Part shown: piece after piece, positions 50,628-59,038 of the stretch | How positions within the stretch are numbered: position 1 is the stretch's first letter | How the letters are laid out: each line of letters begins with the position of its first letter | Source: Actinomadura cremea | GTDB taxonomy: Bacteria > Actinomycetota > Actinomycetes > Streptosporangiales > Streptosporangiaceae | Length of the DNA stretch: 64,000 bases | Assembly (NCBI RefSeq): GCF_014648495.1 | Contig: NZ_BMRF01000018.1 | Location: 105,988-169,987, forward strand | Direction: 5' to 3' | Made by a program: the position numbers and the translations under genes | Notes under the pieces: model-generated | The model's database searches: none | The model's input: only the letters and a program-made list of their open reading frames with translations | Told to the model about the DNA's origin: nothing

Positions 50628-52283
50628 ATGTCCGCGCAGGAAGACGCCGCCCGGCTGCTCGTCCGCACCCTGGAGGCAGAGGGCGTCGAGTACGTCTTCG
50701 GCATACCCGGCGAGGAGAACATCCACTTCGTCAACGCGCTGAACGACTCCTCGATCCGCTACGTCCTCGTCCGGCACGAGCAGGGCGCCGCGTTCATGGC
50801 CGAGATCTACGGCCGGCTCACCGGGAAGGCGGGCGTGGCGTCGGCGACGCTCGGCCCCGGCGCGATCAACCTGCAGCTCGGCGTCGCGGACGCCACCACC
50901 AACAGCACCCCCGTCGTCGCGATCTCCGCGCAGGTCGGGCTCGACCGCATCTACAAGGAGTCGCACCAGATCGTCGACCTGGTGTCGCTGTTCCGGCCGA
51001 TCACCAAGTGGGCGGAGCTGGCGCCGCGGGCCGAGGCGCTCCCGGAGATGGTGCGCAAGGCGTTCAAGACCGCGCAGACCGAACGTCCGGGCGCCGTCTA
51101 CCTGGCGATCCCCGAGGATGTCGAGTCGGCGAAGGTCCCGGCCGAGCTGGCGCCGCTGCCGGTCAACGTCGTGCGCCCGCAGGAGCCGTCGCCGTCGCAG
51201 GTCGCGCGGGCCGCCGACGTCCTCGCGCTCGCGCGGCGCCCGATCGTCCTGGCGGGGCACGGCGCGACCCGGCACGGCGCGAGCGCGGCGCTGGTGCACC
51301 TGTCGGAACGCCTCGGGCTGCCGGTCGCGACGACGTTCAACGGCAAGGGCGTGTTCCCCGACGACCACCGCAACGCGCTCGGCGCGGTCGGGTTCATGCG
51401 CCACGACTACGTGAACTTCGGGTTCGACGAGGCGGACGTGCTCATCACCGTGGGCTACGAGCTGCAGGAGTTCGACCCCGTCAAGATCAACCCGTCCGGC
51501 GACAAGAAGATCATCCACATCCATCCGTCGCCCGCCGAGGTCGACGACCACTACGCCGTCGAGGTCGGCATCCAGGGCGACATCCCCCGCACGCTGTACG
51601 CGCTCGCCGACGCGACGCACCGGCGGTTCGACGTGAACGGGACGGGCCGCAGGATCCGCGAGCTGATGCGGGCGGAGCTCGCCGAGGGCGCCACCGAGGA
51701 CGGCTTCCCCCTCTCGCCGCGCCGCATCATCGCCGACGTCCGGGCCGCGATGGGCCGCAAGGACATCGTGCTCGCCGACACCGGCGCGGTGAAGATGTGG
51801 ATGGCGCGCATGTACCCGACGTACGAGCCGAACACGCTGCTGGTGTCGAACGGGCTGTCGTCCATGGGGTTCGCGGTGCCGGGCGCGATCGCCGCCAGAC
51901 TCGCCCGCCCCGACCGGAAGGTGCTGGCGGCGACCGGTGACGGCGCGTTCCTGATGAACTCGCAGGAGCTCGAGACGGCCGTCCGGGAGAACGTCCCGAT
52001 CACCGTGCTGATCTGGGACGACTCCGCGTACGGGCTGATCGGGTGGAAGATGGATCTCGAGCTCGGCCGCAGCTCGCACATCAAGTTCGGCAACCCCGAC
52101 TTCGTGAAGTACGCGGAGAGCTTCGGCGCGCACGGGTACCGGGTCGAGTCGGCCGGCGAGCTGCTGCCCACGCTGCGCAAGGCCCTCGCCGACGACGGCG
52201 TCTCGGTCGTCACCGTCCCGGTCGACTACTCGCACAACCTGCGGCTCACGGACAAGCTGGGCGAGCTGACCGACCCGTTCTGA
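50628..52283 (+). CDS. Acetolactate synthase large-subunit-like TPP enzyme
   Basis: This 551-residue ThDP enzyme has YVFGIPGEENIHFVNAL, the catalytic Glu in VLVRHEQGAAFMAE near 50, LGPGAINLQLGVADATTNSTPVVAI and the ThDP motif GDGAFLMNSQELETAVRENVP...WDDSAYG near 440-475. No regulatory small subunit follows, so it resembles catabolic or IlvX-like forms rather than biosynthetic IlvB. It follows the LLM gene by 87 bases in the same direction, so it is probably in the same KstR-type unit; mycobacterial ilvX lies in the steroid cluster. AGAGGG precedes the ATG. Confidence 0.9.
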   Translation: MSAQEDAARLLVRTLEAEGVEYVFGIPGEENIHFVNALNDSSIRYVLVRHEQGAAFMAEIYGRLTGKAGVASATLGPGAINLQLGVADATTNSTPVVAISAQVGLDRIYKESHQIVDLVSLFRPITKWAELAPRAEALPEMVRKAFKTAQTERPGAVYLAIPEDVESAKVPAELAPLPVNVVRPQEPSPSQVARAADVLALARRPIVLAGHGATRHGASAALVHLSERLGLPVATTFNGKGVFPDDHRNALGAVGFMRHDYVNFGFDEADVLITVGYELQEFDPVKINPSGDKKIIHIHPSPAEVDDHYAVEVGIQGDIPRTLYALADATHRRFDVNGTGRRIRELMRAELAEGATEDGFPLSPRRIIADVRAAMGRKDIVLADTGAVKMWMARMYPTYEPNTLLVSNGLSSMGFAVPGAIAARLARPDRKVLAATGDGAFLMNSQELETAVRENVPITVLIWDDSAYGLIGWKMDLELGRSSHIKFGNPDFVKYAESFGAHGYRVESAGELLPTLRKALADDGVSVVTVPVDYSHNLRLTDKLGELTDPF

Positions 52284-52307
52284 CCGGTCCGGGACGCGGA
52301 CGGGCGC

Positions 52308-53114
52308 TCAGGCGCGGCAGACGATCTCTGCGTGCAGGACGGCGAACCAGCCGTCCTCGGCCGCCGCCCACGCCTGCCACCCGGCGTGGACGCGGTCCAG
52401 CTCGGCGCGGGTGGCGTGCCCTTCGGCGACGGCGGTGTCCGCGAGGGCCGAGTGCGCGAAGCGCCCGCCCCACGACCCGCTCCACCAGGCGCGCTCGTCC
52501 GGGGTGGCGAAGCACCAGGACGACGCGGACGCCCGCACGTCGGTGAAGCCGGCCTCGCGGGCCCACGCGGCCAGCCGCCGTCCCGCGTCGGGCTCGCCGC
52601 CGTTGCCGCGCGCGACCCTGTAGTAGACGGGCAGCCAGGCGTCCATGCCGGGCGGGTTCGGGTGCCAGACCATGCCGCCGAAGTCGGCCTCCCGGACGGC
52701 GACGACGCCGCCCGGCTTCGCGACGCGGCGCATCTCCCGCAGCGCGCCGGCCGGGTCGGCGATGTGCTGCAGCACCTGGTGGGCGTGGACGACGTCGAAG
52801 GCGCCGTCGGGGAACCGCAGGTCGTGGACGTTCCCGACGGCGAACTCGACGTTGCGCGCACCGCCGGCGGCGGCCGCCTCCCGTGCCTGCTCGACGACGG
52901 TGGCGGCCGCGTCGACGCCGACGACGCGGCCCGGCGCGACGCGCTCGGCCAGCCCCGTGGTGATCGACCCGGGCCCGCAGCCGACGTCCAGCACGGACGC
53001 GCCGGGGCGCAGGTGCTCGATCAGGTACGCGGCCGAGTTCTCGACCGTCCGCCACCGGTGGGCGCTCAGGACGGTCTCGTGATGTCCGTGGGTGTACGTC
53101 GCCTGGTCGGCCAT
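52308..53114 (-). CDS. Class I SAM-dependent methyltransferase
   Basis: The protein has 268 residues. Motif I is SVLDVGCGPGSITTGLAE near 40-57, motif II VVGVDAAATVVEQA, motif III DVVHAHQVLQHIADPAGALREMRRVAKPGG near 110-138. The C-terminal half has YYRVARGNGGEPDAGRRLAAWAREAGF, as in UbiE/COQ5-like small-molecule methyltransferases. The substrate is unknown. Two direct repeats of a TCGAAT..TGAGA site lie upstream at 53159-53192 and a terminator from the opposite neighbour separates it. Confidence 0.9.
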   Translation of the reverse strand: MADQATYTHGHHETVLSAHRWRTVENSAAYLIEHLRPGASVLDVGCGPGSITTGLAERVAPGRVVGVDAAATVVEQAREAAAAGGARNVEFAVGNVHDLRFPDGAFDVVHAHQVLQHIADPAGALREMRRVAKPGGVVAVREADFGGMVWHPNPPGMDAWLPVYYRVARGNGGEPDAGRRLAAWAREAGFTDVRASASSWCFATPDERAWWSGSWGGRFAHSALADTAVAEGHATRAELDRVHAGWQAWAAAEDGWFAVLHAEIVCRA

Positions 53115-53158
53115 GGGAATCGCCTCTCTCCGTGATGCCCGCAGCCTACGACCGCTTC

Positions 53159-53192
53159 TCGAATCCTGAGAAACGAGTATCGAATATTGAGA
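53159..53192. repeat. Two direct 13-bp repeats upstream of the methyltransferase gene
   Basis: TCGAATCCTGAGA (53159-53171) and TCGAATATTGAGA (53180-53192) match at 11 of 13 positions and start 21 bases apart, two turns of the helix. They sit 45-78 bases upstream of the start in an AT-rich patch, the layout expected of paired activator or repressor sites. Confidence 0.55.
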
Positions 53193-53203
53193 CAGCAGGC
53201 CAA

Positions 53204-53239
53204 AGAAAGAGCCGGGACGCTGTCGTCCCGGCTCTTTCT
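53204..53239 (-). terminator. Terminator after the 69-residue gene
   Basis: A 16-bp perfect stem built on AGAAAGAGCCGGGACG with a CTGT loop lies 18 bases after the small gene. The arm ending CTTTCT gives a partial T-tract on either strand. It also insulates the methyltransferase promoter. Confidence 0.85.
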
Positions 53240-53257
53240 ACGCTACGGTTTCCCCCG

Positions 53258-53467
53258 TCAGGCGGCGGCCACGGCGACCCGCGCGGACCGGCGACGCACG
53301 CCCCGCACGGGCAGCGTCTCCACCGCGGCGAGCGCGCGAGGCGGCTCGGCGTAGGCGTTCATCGTCGCGTGGGTGAGTTCGGTCAGCCACGGCTGTACGG
53401 CGGTCCGCTCGGCGGGCCCGTTCAGCCGCGGGTGAGAGATATGGAAAGTCGCCTCCACTGCCTGCAC
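53258..53467 (-). CDS. Small hypothetical protein, 69 residues
   Basis: I do not recognise it. The frame VQAVEATFHISHPRLNGP... ends RRRSARVAVAAA. Almost every third codon position is G or C, and a strong terminator follows directly, both of which argue for a real gene. The middle TAVQPWLTELTHATMNAYAEPPRALAAVETL is likely helical and the C-terminus is basic. Two GTG starts (53467 and 53458) are possible, and neither has a good ribosome binding site. The leader contains a seven-pair hairpin (GACGGCT and AGCCGTC near 53488-53515). Confidence 0.6.
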   Translation of the reverse strand: MQAVEATFHISHPRLNGPAERTAVQPWLTELTHATMNAYAEPPRALAAVETLPVRGVRRRSARVAVAAA

Positions 53468-53697
53468 CCCATTCCTGTACGCCGACGGCTCCACCCCCCG
53501 GCGAAGCCGTCGCCCATGACGTACCCTGTGGCACGTCGCCTCACCCGTCACGGTTCGGCATCGGCTACGATGCGTAGCGGTCTCGGTACCGTGGCGGCCA
53601 CCGGGTCGAGGATCGAGACCCGGCCGCCCCCGTGGTGACATGCACAACCTACGAGGTGGGTCCGACATTCCTCCCCATTGCAACGTTCGTGCAACGG

Positions 53698-55680
53698 TCA
53701 GTCCGGGCGGGGTGCGGGGTCGGTCGTCACGGCCCGCAGGAGGGGACGGCTGAGGGCGCTCGCACCGAGGATCCCGCCGAAGCCGAGCACCACGAACCCG
53801 GCGAGCGCCAGCAGCCCGCCCGCGCCGACGCCGACCGCGAACGGGGACGCGAAGAACAGCCCGGCGAGCAGCGACCCGCCGCCCATCACCGCCAGCGGGA
53901 CGACCGTCTCCTGCCGCCGCGCGCGGTCGAGCACGCTCAGCGGCGTCCCGGCGAGGCGGAGCATCGCGTACGCCCGGCGGCGGTCCAGGACGGCCGACGC
54001 CCCGGTGATGCCCGCGCTGGTAATCCCGATGAGGAACGAGACGGCGAGCACGGTGAGCGCGCCCGTCCGCAGGTCGCCGAGCAGGATCCGGCCGCCGGTG
54101 TCGTCGTCGGCCGGGGTGGTGGCGACGCGGCCGGGGACGAGGCCGTGCAGCGCGGTCCGGGCCCGGTCGACGGCGGCGGCGCCGCCGGGCACGGTGATCG
54201 TCACGACCTTCTCGCCATCGCGGAGGCCGTCGCCGCCGCCGGTCGAGACCGCGGCGTCGAGCCCGTCGATCCCGCCGAGCCGCCGCCGCGCCCCCGCCGC
54301 GATCGCCGCGGGGTCGCGGCCGTCCGGGACGCCGATCCGCAACCGGTCGGACGGCGCGTCCTCGATCGCCCCCGGGTTCAGCAGCGCGAGGAACCCGGCG
54401 ACGAACCCGGTGAGCGCGACGCCCGCGACCGTCCGCCACACCGAGCGCGGGTCGTCGCGCAGGCGGCGGCCCGCGAGCAGCCGGGAGGGGCCGCGGGCCA
54501 GCGCGACCATGACCCCGCCGATCACCGACACCACCCACGGTCCGGCGTGGTTGATCGTGAGGAACGCCAGCGCCATCAGGACGAGCAGGACCGCGAGCCC
54601 GGCGTAGCGCATCCCCATCAGCCCGCCGCCGACGGCGCCGAACGCGACGAGGACGGCGAGCAGCGCGAGGACCCGGACGGCGCGCAGTGCGGGCGGCGTC
54701 TCGCGGCGGGCGACGCCGAGGGGGCTGATCACGACGCGGCGCAGCCCGACGACGGCGCTGGCGCCGACGAGCGCCGGGACGGCCGCGAGGACGGCCGCGA
54801 CGACCGGGAGACCGGGCCACAGGTTTCCGGCGAACCAGCCGCCGCCCTGGATGGTGATGTGGGTGAGGGCCGGCACCGCCGCCGCGTACAGGACGGCGCC
54901 CAGCACGGCCCCCGCGGCCGCGGTGAGGACGGCCTCGGCGGTGGTGATCGCGACGACCTGGCCGGGGGTCGCGCCGATCAGCCGGAGGGCGGCGAGCCGC
55001 CCGTCGCGGCGCGCGACGGTGAGCCGGGCCGCGGCGCCGCCGAACACCAGGAGGGGCGCGACCATCAGCACGGACGCGATCCCGGCTAGCATCCGGTAGA
55101 CGGCCATCAGGGTGGACGTGCCGGTGCTGAAGGCGTCGATACGGGTCGGAGCGGCGGTCGTCTCCAGGCCCGCCGTGTCAGAGGGCGGGGCGGTCAGGAC
55201 CGGCGCGGCGGCGTCCCGCCCGACGACGGCGACGAGTTCCTCCGGGGCGACGAGCGCGTCGCCGCCGAGGGTCCCGGCGGGTTCGGGGAACCGGGCGGCG
55301 AGCTGCCCGGCGGGCAGGTCCGCCAGCAGGCCGGCGAGCGCGGGGGACGCCCACATCTCGCCCGGTCCCGGGAAGCGCGGCATTCCGGGCGGGACGGGCG
55401 CGTCCGCGGACAGGGCGGCGAGGTCGACGATCGTGACGGGCTCGCCGCGCACGTAGTCGGTGGAGAGCGCCTGCACCGCCGTCGGCGTCCCGGACGCCTT
55501 CGCCGGGTGCCGCCACGCGTCCGCCGCGGCCCGCTCCGCGAACGCGTGGTCGGCGCCGAGCGCGAACAGCAGCAGCCCGGTCGAGACGGCGACGGCGGCG
55601 AGGGTGAGCAGCGAACCGAGCAGGTCGTGGGCTCCCCCGCCGCGCAGCAGCCGCCACGACAGCTCCAGGGGCGTGCGCAT
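53698..55680 (-). CDS. FtsX-like ABC transporter permease
   Basis: The protein has 660 residues. One span near residue 20-45 is followed by a large extracytoplasmic domain (50-205), then three spans (215-235, 265-290, 305-330), a middle block of four spans (345-420) and a C-terminal FtsX module (525-650). RDGRLAALRLIGATPGQVVAITTAEAVL and RAYAMLRLAGTPLSVLDRARRQETV are the two FtsX coupling motifs. It should form a MacB/LolCDE-type exporter or peptide-resistance pump with the adjacent ATPase. The ATG overlaps the ATPase stop (ATGA). Confidence 0.92.
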   Translation of the reverse strand: MRTPLELSWRLLRGGGAHDLLGSLLTLAAVAVSTGLLLFALGADHAFAERAAADAWRHPAKASGTPTAVQALSTDYVRGEPVTIVDLAALSADAPVPPGMPRFPGPGEMWASPALAGLLADLPAGQLAARFPEPAGTLGGDALVAPEELVAVVGRDAAAPVLTAPPSDTAGLETTAAPTRIDAFSTGTSTLMAVYRMLAGIASVLMVAPLLVFGGAAARLTVARRDGRLAALRLIGATPGQVVAITTAEAVLTAAAGAVLGAVLYAAAVPALTHITIQGGGWFAGNLWPGLPVVAAVLAAVPALVGASAVVGLRRVVISPLGVARRETPPALRAVRVLALLAVLVAFGAVGGGLMGMRYAGLAVLLVLMALAFLTINHAGPWVVSVIGGVMVALARGPSRLLAGRRLRDDPRSVWRTVAGVALTGFVAGFLALLNPGAIEDAPSDRLRIGVPDGRDPAAIAAGARRRLGGIDGLDAAVSTGGGDGLRDGEKVVTITVPGGAAAVDRARTALHGLVPGRVATTPADDDTGGRILLGDLRTGALTVLAVSFLIGITSAGITGASAVLDRRRAYAMLRLAGTPLSVLDRARRQETVVPLAVMGGGSLLAGLFFASPFAVGVGAGGLLALAGFVVLGFGGILGASALSRPLLRAVTTDPAPRPD

Positions 55681-56390
55681 CACGCCGCTCCCGCGAGGGA
55701 GGGCCGCACGCGGCCGTCGCGGACCTCGACCGTCCGGTCGCACCAGGCGGCGACGGACGCGTCGTGCGTGACGACGACGAGGGAGGCGTCGTTGCGGCGG
55801 GTGGCCTCGACGAGCAGCCGCATGGTGTCGTGGCCGGTGGCCTGGTCGAGGGAACCGGTGGGCTCGTCGGCGAACACGACGGCCGGGCGGGGGACGAGCG
55901 CGCGGGCGATGGCGACGCGCTGCGCCTGCCCGCCGGACAGCTCGCCGGGGCGGCGGCCCTCCATCCCGGCGAGACCGAGCGGCCCGAACCAGCCGCGCGC
56001 GGCCCGCACCGCCTCCCGGCGCGGCACCCCGTTCAGCATGAGCGGCAGCGCCACGTTCTCCTCGGCGGGCAGTTCGGGCAGCAGCTGCCCGAACTGGAAC
56101 ACGAACCCGAAGCGGGTGCGGCGCAGGACGCTGCGGCGGCGCTCGCCGAGCGCGTCGATGCGCTCCCCGAGCAGCCGCACCTCACCGGCGTCCGGCTTCG
56201 TGATCCCGGCGAGGCAGTGCAGCAGCGTCGACTTGCCGGATCCGCTCGGGCCCATGATCGCGACGGTCTCGGCGCGGGCGACGGCGAGGTCGACGCCGTC
56301 GAGGGCGACGGTCGTCCCGAACCGCCTGACCAGGCCCCGCCCGGCCAGCACGGGATCGCCGCCGGGGGCGTCGGGCATGACGTCGGTCAC
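55680..56390 (-). CDS. ABC transporter ATP-binding protein (LolD/MacB type)
   Basis: The 236-residue ATPase has Walker A GPSGSGKST, the Q-loop FVFQFGQLLPELPAEENVALPLML, signature LSGGQAQRVAIARAL, Walker B VVFADEPTGSLD and H-loop THD. FGQLLPELPAEEN is typical of the exporters of the antimicrobial-peptide and lipoprotein kind. GTG at 56390 overlaps the stop of the 53-residue membrane protein (GTGA), so that start is preferred over ATG at 56444. Confidence 0.93.
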   Translation of the reverse strand: MTDVMPDAPGGDPVLAGRGLVRRFGTTVALDGVDLAVARAETVAIMGPSGSGKSTLLHCLAGITKPDAGEVRLLGERIDALGERRRSVLRRTRFGFVFQFGQLLPELPAEENVALPLMLNGVPRREAVRAARGWFGPLGLAGMEGRRPGELSGGQAQRVAIARALVPRPAVVFADEPTGSLDQATGHDTMRLLVEATRRNDASLVVVTHDASVAAWCDRTVEVRDGRVRPSLAGAA

Positions 56391-56548
56391 CGGTTCTCCC
56401 TCGGGCCGTCGGCGCCGACTCCGCGGGTTCCGCGTGATCGCCACGATTCGGCGATCTCGGTCATCGGCATGACGATGCCGCCGTACACGATGAAGACGGC
56501 GAAAGCGGCGGCGAAGGCGACGGCGAGCGGGACGTAGACGATTTCCAT
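56387..56548 (-). CDS. Membrane microprotein of the ABC exporter operon, 53 residues
   Basis: A single hydrophobic helix at residues 4-30 (IVYVPLAVAFAAAFAVFIVYGG, positions 3-24) is followed by a polar tail with Arg-rich SWRSRGTRG. The ATG at 56548 is preceded by GAGGG only two bases away. Its stop overlaps the ABC ATPase start (GTGA), which supports it being real and co-translated. It may be a small regulatory subunit of the exporter. Confidence 0.65.
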   Translation of the reverse strand: MEIVYVPLAVAFAAAFAVFIVYGGIVMPMTEIAESWRSRGTRGVGADGPRENR

Positions 56549-56668
56549 GCCCTCAGCGTGCGGGAACCGGCGGGTCCGGCACATCGGGCGCGGGGCCGGT
56601 CCGGAACGGCCGCTCCTCGGCCGAATGACCGATCCACCGGTCGGCTTCGGGTCGTAGCCTGCATATCC

Positions 56669-57904
56669 GTGAGTGACACAGGGGCCGGACTCGACCGCAT
56701 CCACACGGCCGGCGGATGGGTGGCGCGCATCGCGTACGGGGGCCTCGCCTCCCTGTACCTGCTGCTGTGCCTGCTGGCCGTGGGCGGGCCGCCCGACCTG
56801 TGGATGGTGGTGATCGCCGGGGCCGTCAACGCCGCCGTGGTCAGCCGCGGGCGGCTGCTGCCCTGGGTGGTCGTCGCGGGGGCGCTGTCGCTGTTCAGCA
56901 GCCTGTTCCTCGGGACCGCCCTCGTCCTCGGCACCGCCGGCGGCCCGTCGCTGTTCGCCGAGATCGGCGGGTTGATGATCCTGGTCGGCCGGACGGTGTG
57001 GCGGATGCCGCGGGAGCGGGCCGTCCCGGTCACCGTGCTGCTCGGCGCCGCGATGCTGATCATGCCGCTGCGCTGGTCGGTGATCACGGTGGCGCTGTTC
57101 ACCGCGCCGCTCGGCGTGCTGCTCGCGATCGCGATCGGCATCGGGCTCTACCTGCGGGCGGTGGACGCCCGACGGGCCCGGACGGTGACGGCGGCACGCC
57201 GGGACGAGCGCCTCGAACTGGCCCGCGACCTGCACGACTTCGTCGCCCACCACGTCACCGGGATCGTCGTGCAGGCGCAGGCGGCCCGGTTCGCGGCGAG
57301 TTCGGGGGCCGCGCAGTCCCCCGAGCAGCTGGACACGATGTTCGGGGGCATCGAGAAGGCCGGGACGGAGGCGCTGACGTCGATGCGCCGCATGGTGGGA
57401 CTGCTGCGGGACGCCCAGCACGTGGACGGCCCGCAGCCCGCGGGGCCGTACGGGACGGCCCCGCACGGGCCCGCGGCCCTGCCCGGCGGCCCGGACGACC
57501 GGGGCTCGGCGACCCGGCCGGTCGGCGACCTCGACCGGCTGCGCGAACTGGTCGCCGGGTTCACGCACCCGACCGCCGTCCTGTCCCTGGCGCCGAACCT
57601 CGGGCCGCTCCCGCCCGAGGTGGCGACGTCCGCGCACCGGGTCGTGCAGGAGGCGCTGACGAACATCCGCAAGCACGCGGCGGACGCGACGTACGTGCGG
57701 GTGTCGCTCGCGCGGCTCGGCGGCGGCGTCGAGGTGGCGGTGCGCAACGACGGGCGGGGCCGCGGACGGCGGCTCCCGTCGAGCGGGTTCGGGCTGGTCG
57801 GGCTGGCCGAGCGGGTGACCGCGCTCGGCGGGCGGCTGCACGCGGGGCCGCGGCCCGAGGGCGGCTGGGAGGTGGTGGCCGTGCTTCCCCTCTCGGAATG
57901 CTGA
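56669..57904 (+). CDS. NarL-type sensor histidine kinase
   Basis: The protein has 411 residues. About five membrane spans lie in the first 150 (25-50, 55-75, 82-105, 108-125, 135-160). The HisKA_3 phospho-acceptor is ELARDLHDFVAHHVTGIVVQAQAARF near 185-210. The HATPase has the N box VVQEALTNIRKHA near 325 and G box SGFGLVGLAERV near 375. It starts at a GTG eight bases after a TAGCCT -10 element with no ribosome binding site, so it is probably leaderless. It is divergent from the ABC exporter operon, which is the probable target of this system. Confidence 0.92.
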   Translation: MSDTGAGLDRIHTAGGWVARIAYGGLASLYLLLCLLAVGGPPDLWMVVIAGAVNAAVVSRGRLLPWVVVAGALSLFSSLFLGTALVLGTAGGPSLFAEIGGLMILVGRTVWRMPRERAVPVTVLLGAAMLIMPLRWSVITVALFTAPLGVLLAIAIGIGLYLRAVDARRARTVTAARRDERLELARDLHDFVAHHVTGIVVQAQAARFAASSGAAQSPEQLDTMFGGIEKAGTEALTSMRRMVGLLRDAQHVDGPQPAGPYGTAPHGPAALPGGPDDRGSATRPVGDLDRLRELVAGFTHPTAVLSLAPNLGPLPPEVATSAHRVVQEALTNIRKHAADATYVRVSLARLGGGVEVAVRNDGRGRGRRLPSSGFGLVGLAERVTALGGRLHAGPRPEGGWEVVAVLPLSEC

Positions 57905-57917
57905 AAGAATCGGATTC

Positions 57918-58568
57918 GTGACCATCCGCGTACTGATCGCCGACGACCAGGAGATGGTCCGGACCGGGTTCCGGATGATCGTCGACTCGCAGCCCGACAT
58001 GACCGTCGTCGGGGACGCCGCCGACGGCCGGCAGGCGGTCGAGCTGGCCCGCCGGCTCCGTCCCGACGTGTGCCTGTTCGACATCCGGATGCCCGCGATG
58101 GACGGCCTGGAGGCGACCCGGCTGCTCGCCGGACCCGGCGTCCCCGACCCGCTCCGCGTCGTGATCGTGACGACGTTCGACATGGACGAGTACGTCTACG
58201 GGGCGCTGCGCGGCGGCGCCGTCGGGTTCCTGCTGAAGGACGGGGGCCCCGCGCTGCTGGTGGAGGCGATCCGGGCGGCGTCCAACGGCGAGTCCCTGGT
58301 GTCGCCGTCGGTCACCGTCCGGCTGCTGGAGCACCTGGCGCGGCCCCGGCAGGCCCCGCTCGTCCAGCCGCGCGAACCGCTCACCGAGCGGGAGTTGGAC
58401 GTCGTCCGGCTCGTCGCGCGCGGCCGGACGAACGAGGAGATCGCCGGGGAGCTGTTCGTGTCGCTGTCCACGGTGAAGACCCATGTCGGGAGCATCCACC
58501 GCAAGCTGGGCACGCGGAACCGCGTCGAGTCGGCGGCGTGGGCCTGGGAGTCGGGCCTGATGCGCTGA
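57918..58568 (+). CDS. NarL/FixJ-family response regulator
   Basis: The 216-residue receiver has acidic residues in IADDQ (9-10), phospho-acceptor Asp55 in CLFDIRMPAMDG, and the conserved Thr and Lys in VIVTTFD and FLLKDG. The LuxR helix-turn-helix follows near 150-210 (LTERELDVVRLVARGRTNEEIAGELFVSLSTVKTHVGSIHRKLG). It follows the kinase gene by 13 bases. The pair is expected to govern the divergent 53-residue protein/ABC exporter operon. Confidence 0.95.
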   Translation: MTIRVLIADDQEMVRTGFRMIVDSQPDMTVVGDAADGRQAVELARRLRPDVCLFDIRMPAMDGLEATRLLAGPGVPDPLRVVIVTTFDMDEYVYGALRGGAVGFLLKDGGPALLVEAIRAASNGESLVSPSVTVRLLEHLARPRQAPLVQPREPLTERELDVVRLVARGRTNEEIAGELFVSLSTVKTHVGSIHRKLGTRNRVESAAWAWESGLMR

Positions 58569-58632
58569 TGGGCCCGGGACGAAGGGGGCGGCGCTGGCAC
58601 CGGAGTCGCTGAACGGGCTGCCCGCCGCGGTC

Positions 58633-58950
58633 GTGGCCCTGTGGGCGCTGTGCGGCGGCGGCTGGATCACGGTCCTGGCGGGGCTGCGACGCGGCGTGCA
58701 CGGTCCGGCGCGCGGGCCGGCGCTGTTCGCGCACACGGTCACACCGGCCGCGGTCGTCCTGCTGTGCTCGCACCTCGGCTACGGGAACCTGCACGCGACG
58801 TGCTGGCTCGCCGCGCAGTGGTGGGCGCTCGCGGCCGTCACCGGCCTGCGTCCCGAACGGCTCGTGGCGACCGGCGGCCCGCGCCGCCTCGCGGCCTGGC
58901 TCGCGCTCTCGGCCGTCCTCGCGTTCGGGGCGATGCGGGCGGTGTTCTGA
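58633..58950 (+). CDS. Small membrane protein, 105 residues
   Basis: The protein has three or four hydrophobic segments (VALWALCGGGWITVLAGL, ALFAHTVTPAAVVLLCSHLG, CWLAAQWWALAAVTGL, LAAWLALSAVLAFGAM) and no family I know. The frame is open from 58561. The first ATG/GTG is the GTG at 58633, but a CTG at 58594 with GAAGGGGG upstream may be the true start. It lies 64 bases after the response regulator in the same direction. Confidence 0.6.
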   Translation: MALWALCGGGWITVLAGLRRGVHGPARGPALFAHTVTPAAVVLLCSHLGYGNLHATCWLAAQWWALAAVTGLRPERLVATGGPRRLAAWLALSAVLAFGAMRAVF

Positions 58951-59038
58951 GATGGGTCCGAACCGCTCGGGCCCTGGACAAGTCATACCTTCGTAGTATT
59001 CGAAGAGAGCCGCACCCCCAAGCCCCCGGAGGTCGACC

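Noticed and set aside
53238-53534. Alternative 98-codon frame overlapping the 69-residue gene
   Set aside because: Its composition is Arg/Ala-rich, it runs into the terminator stem, and codon bias favours the other frame.
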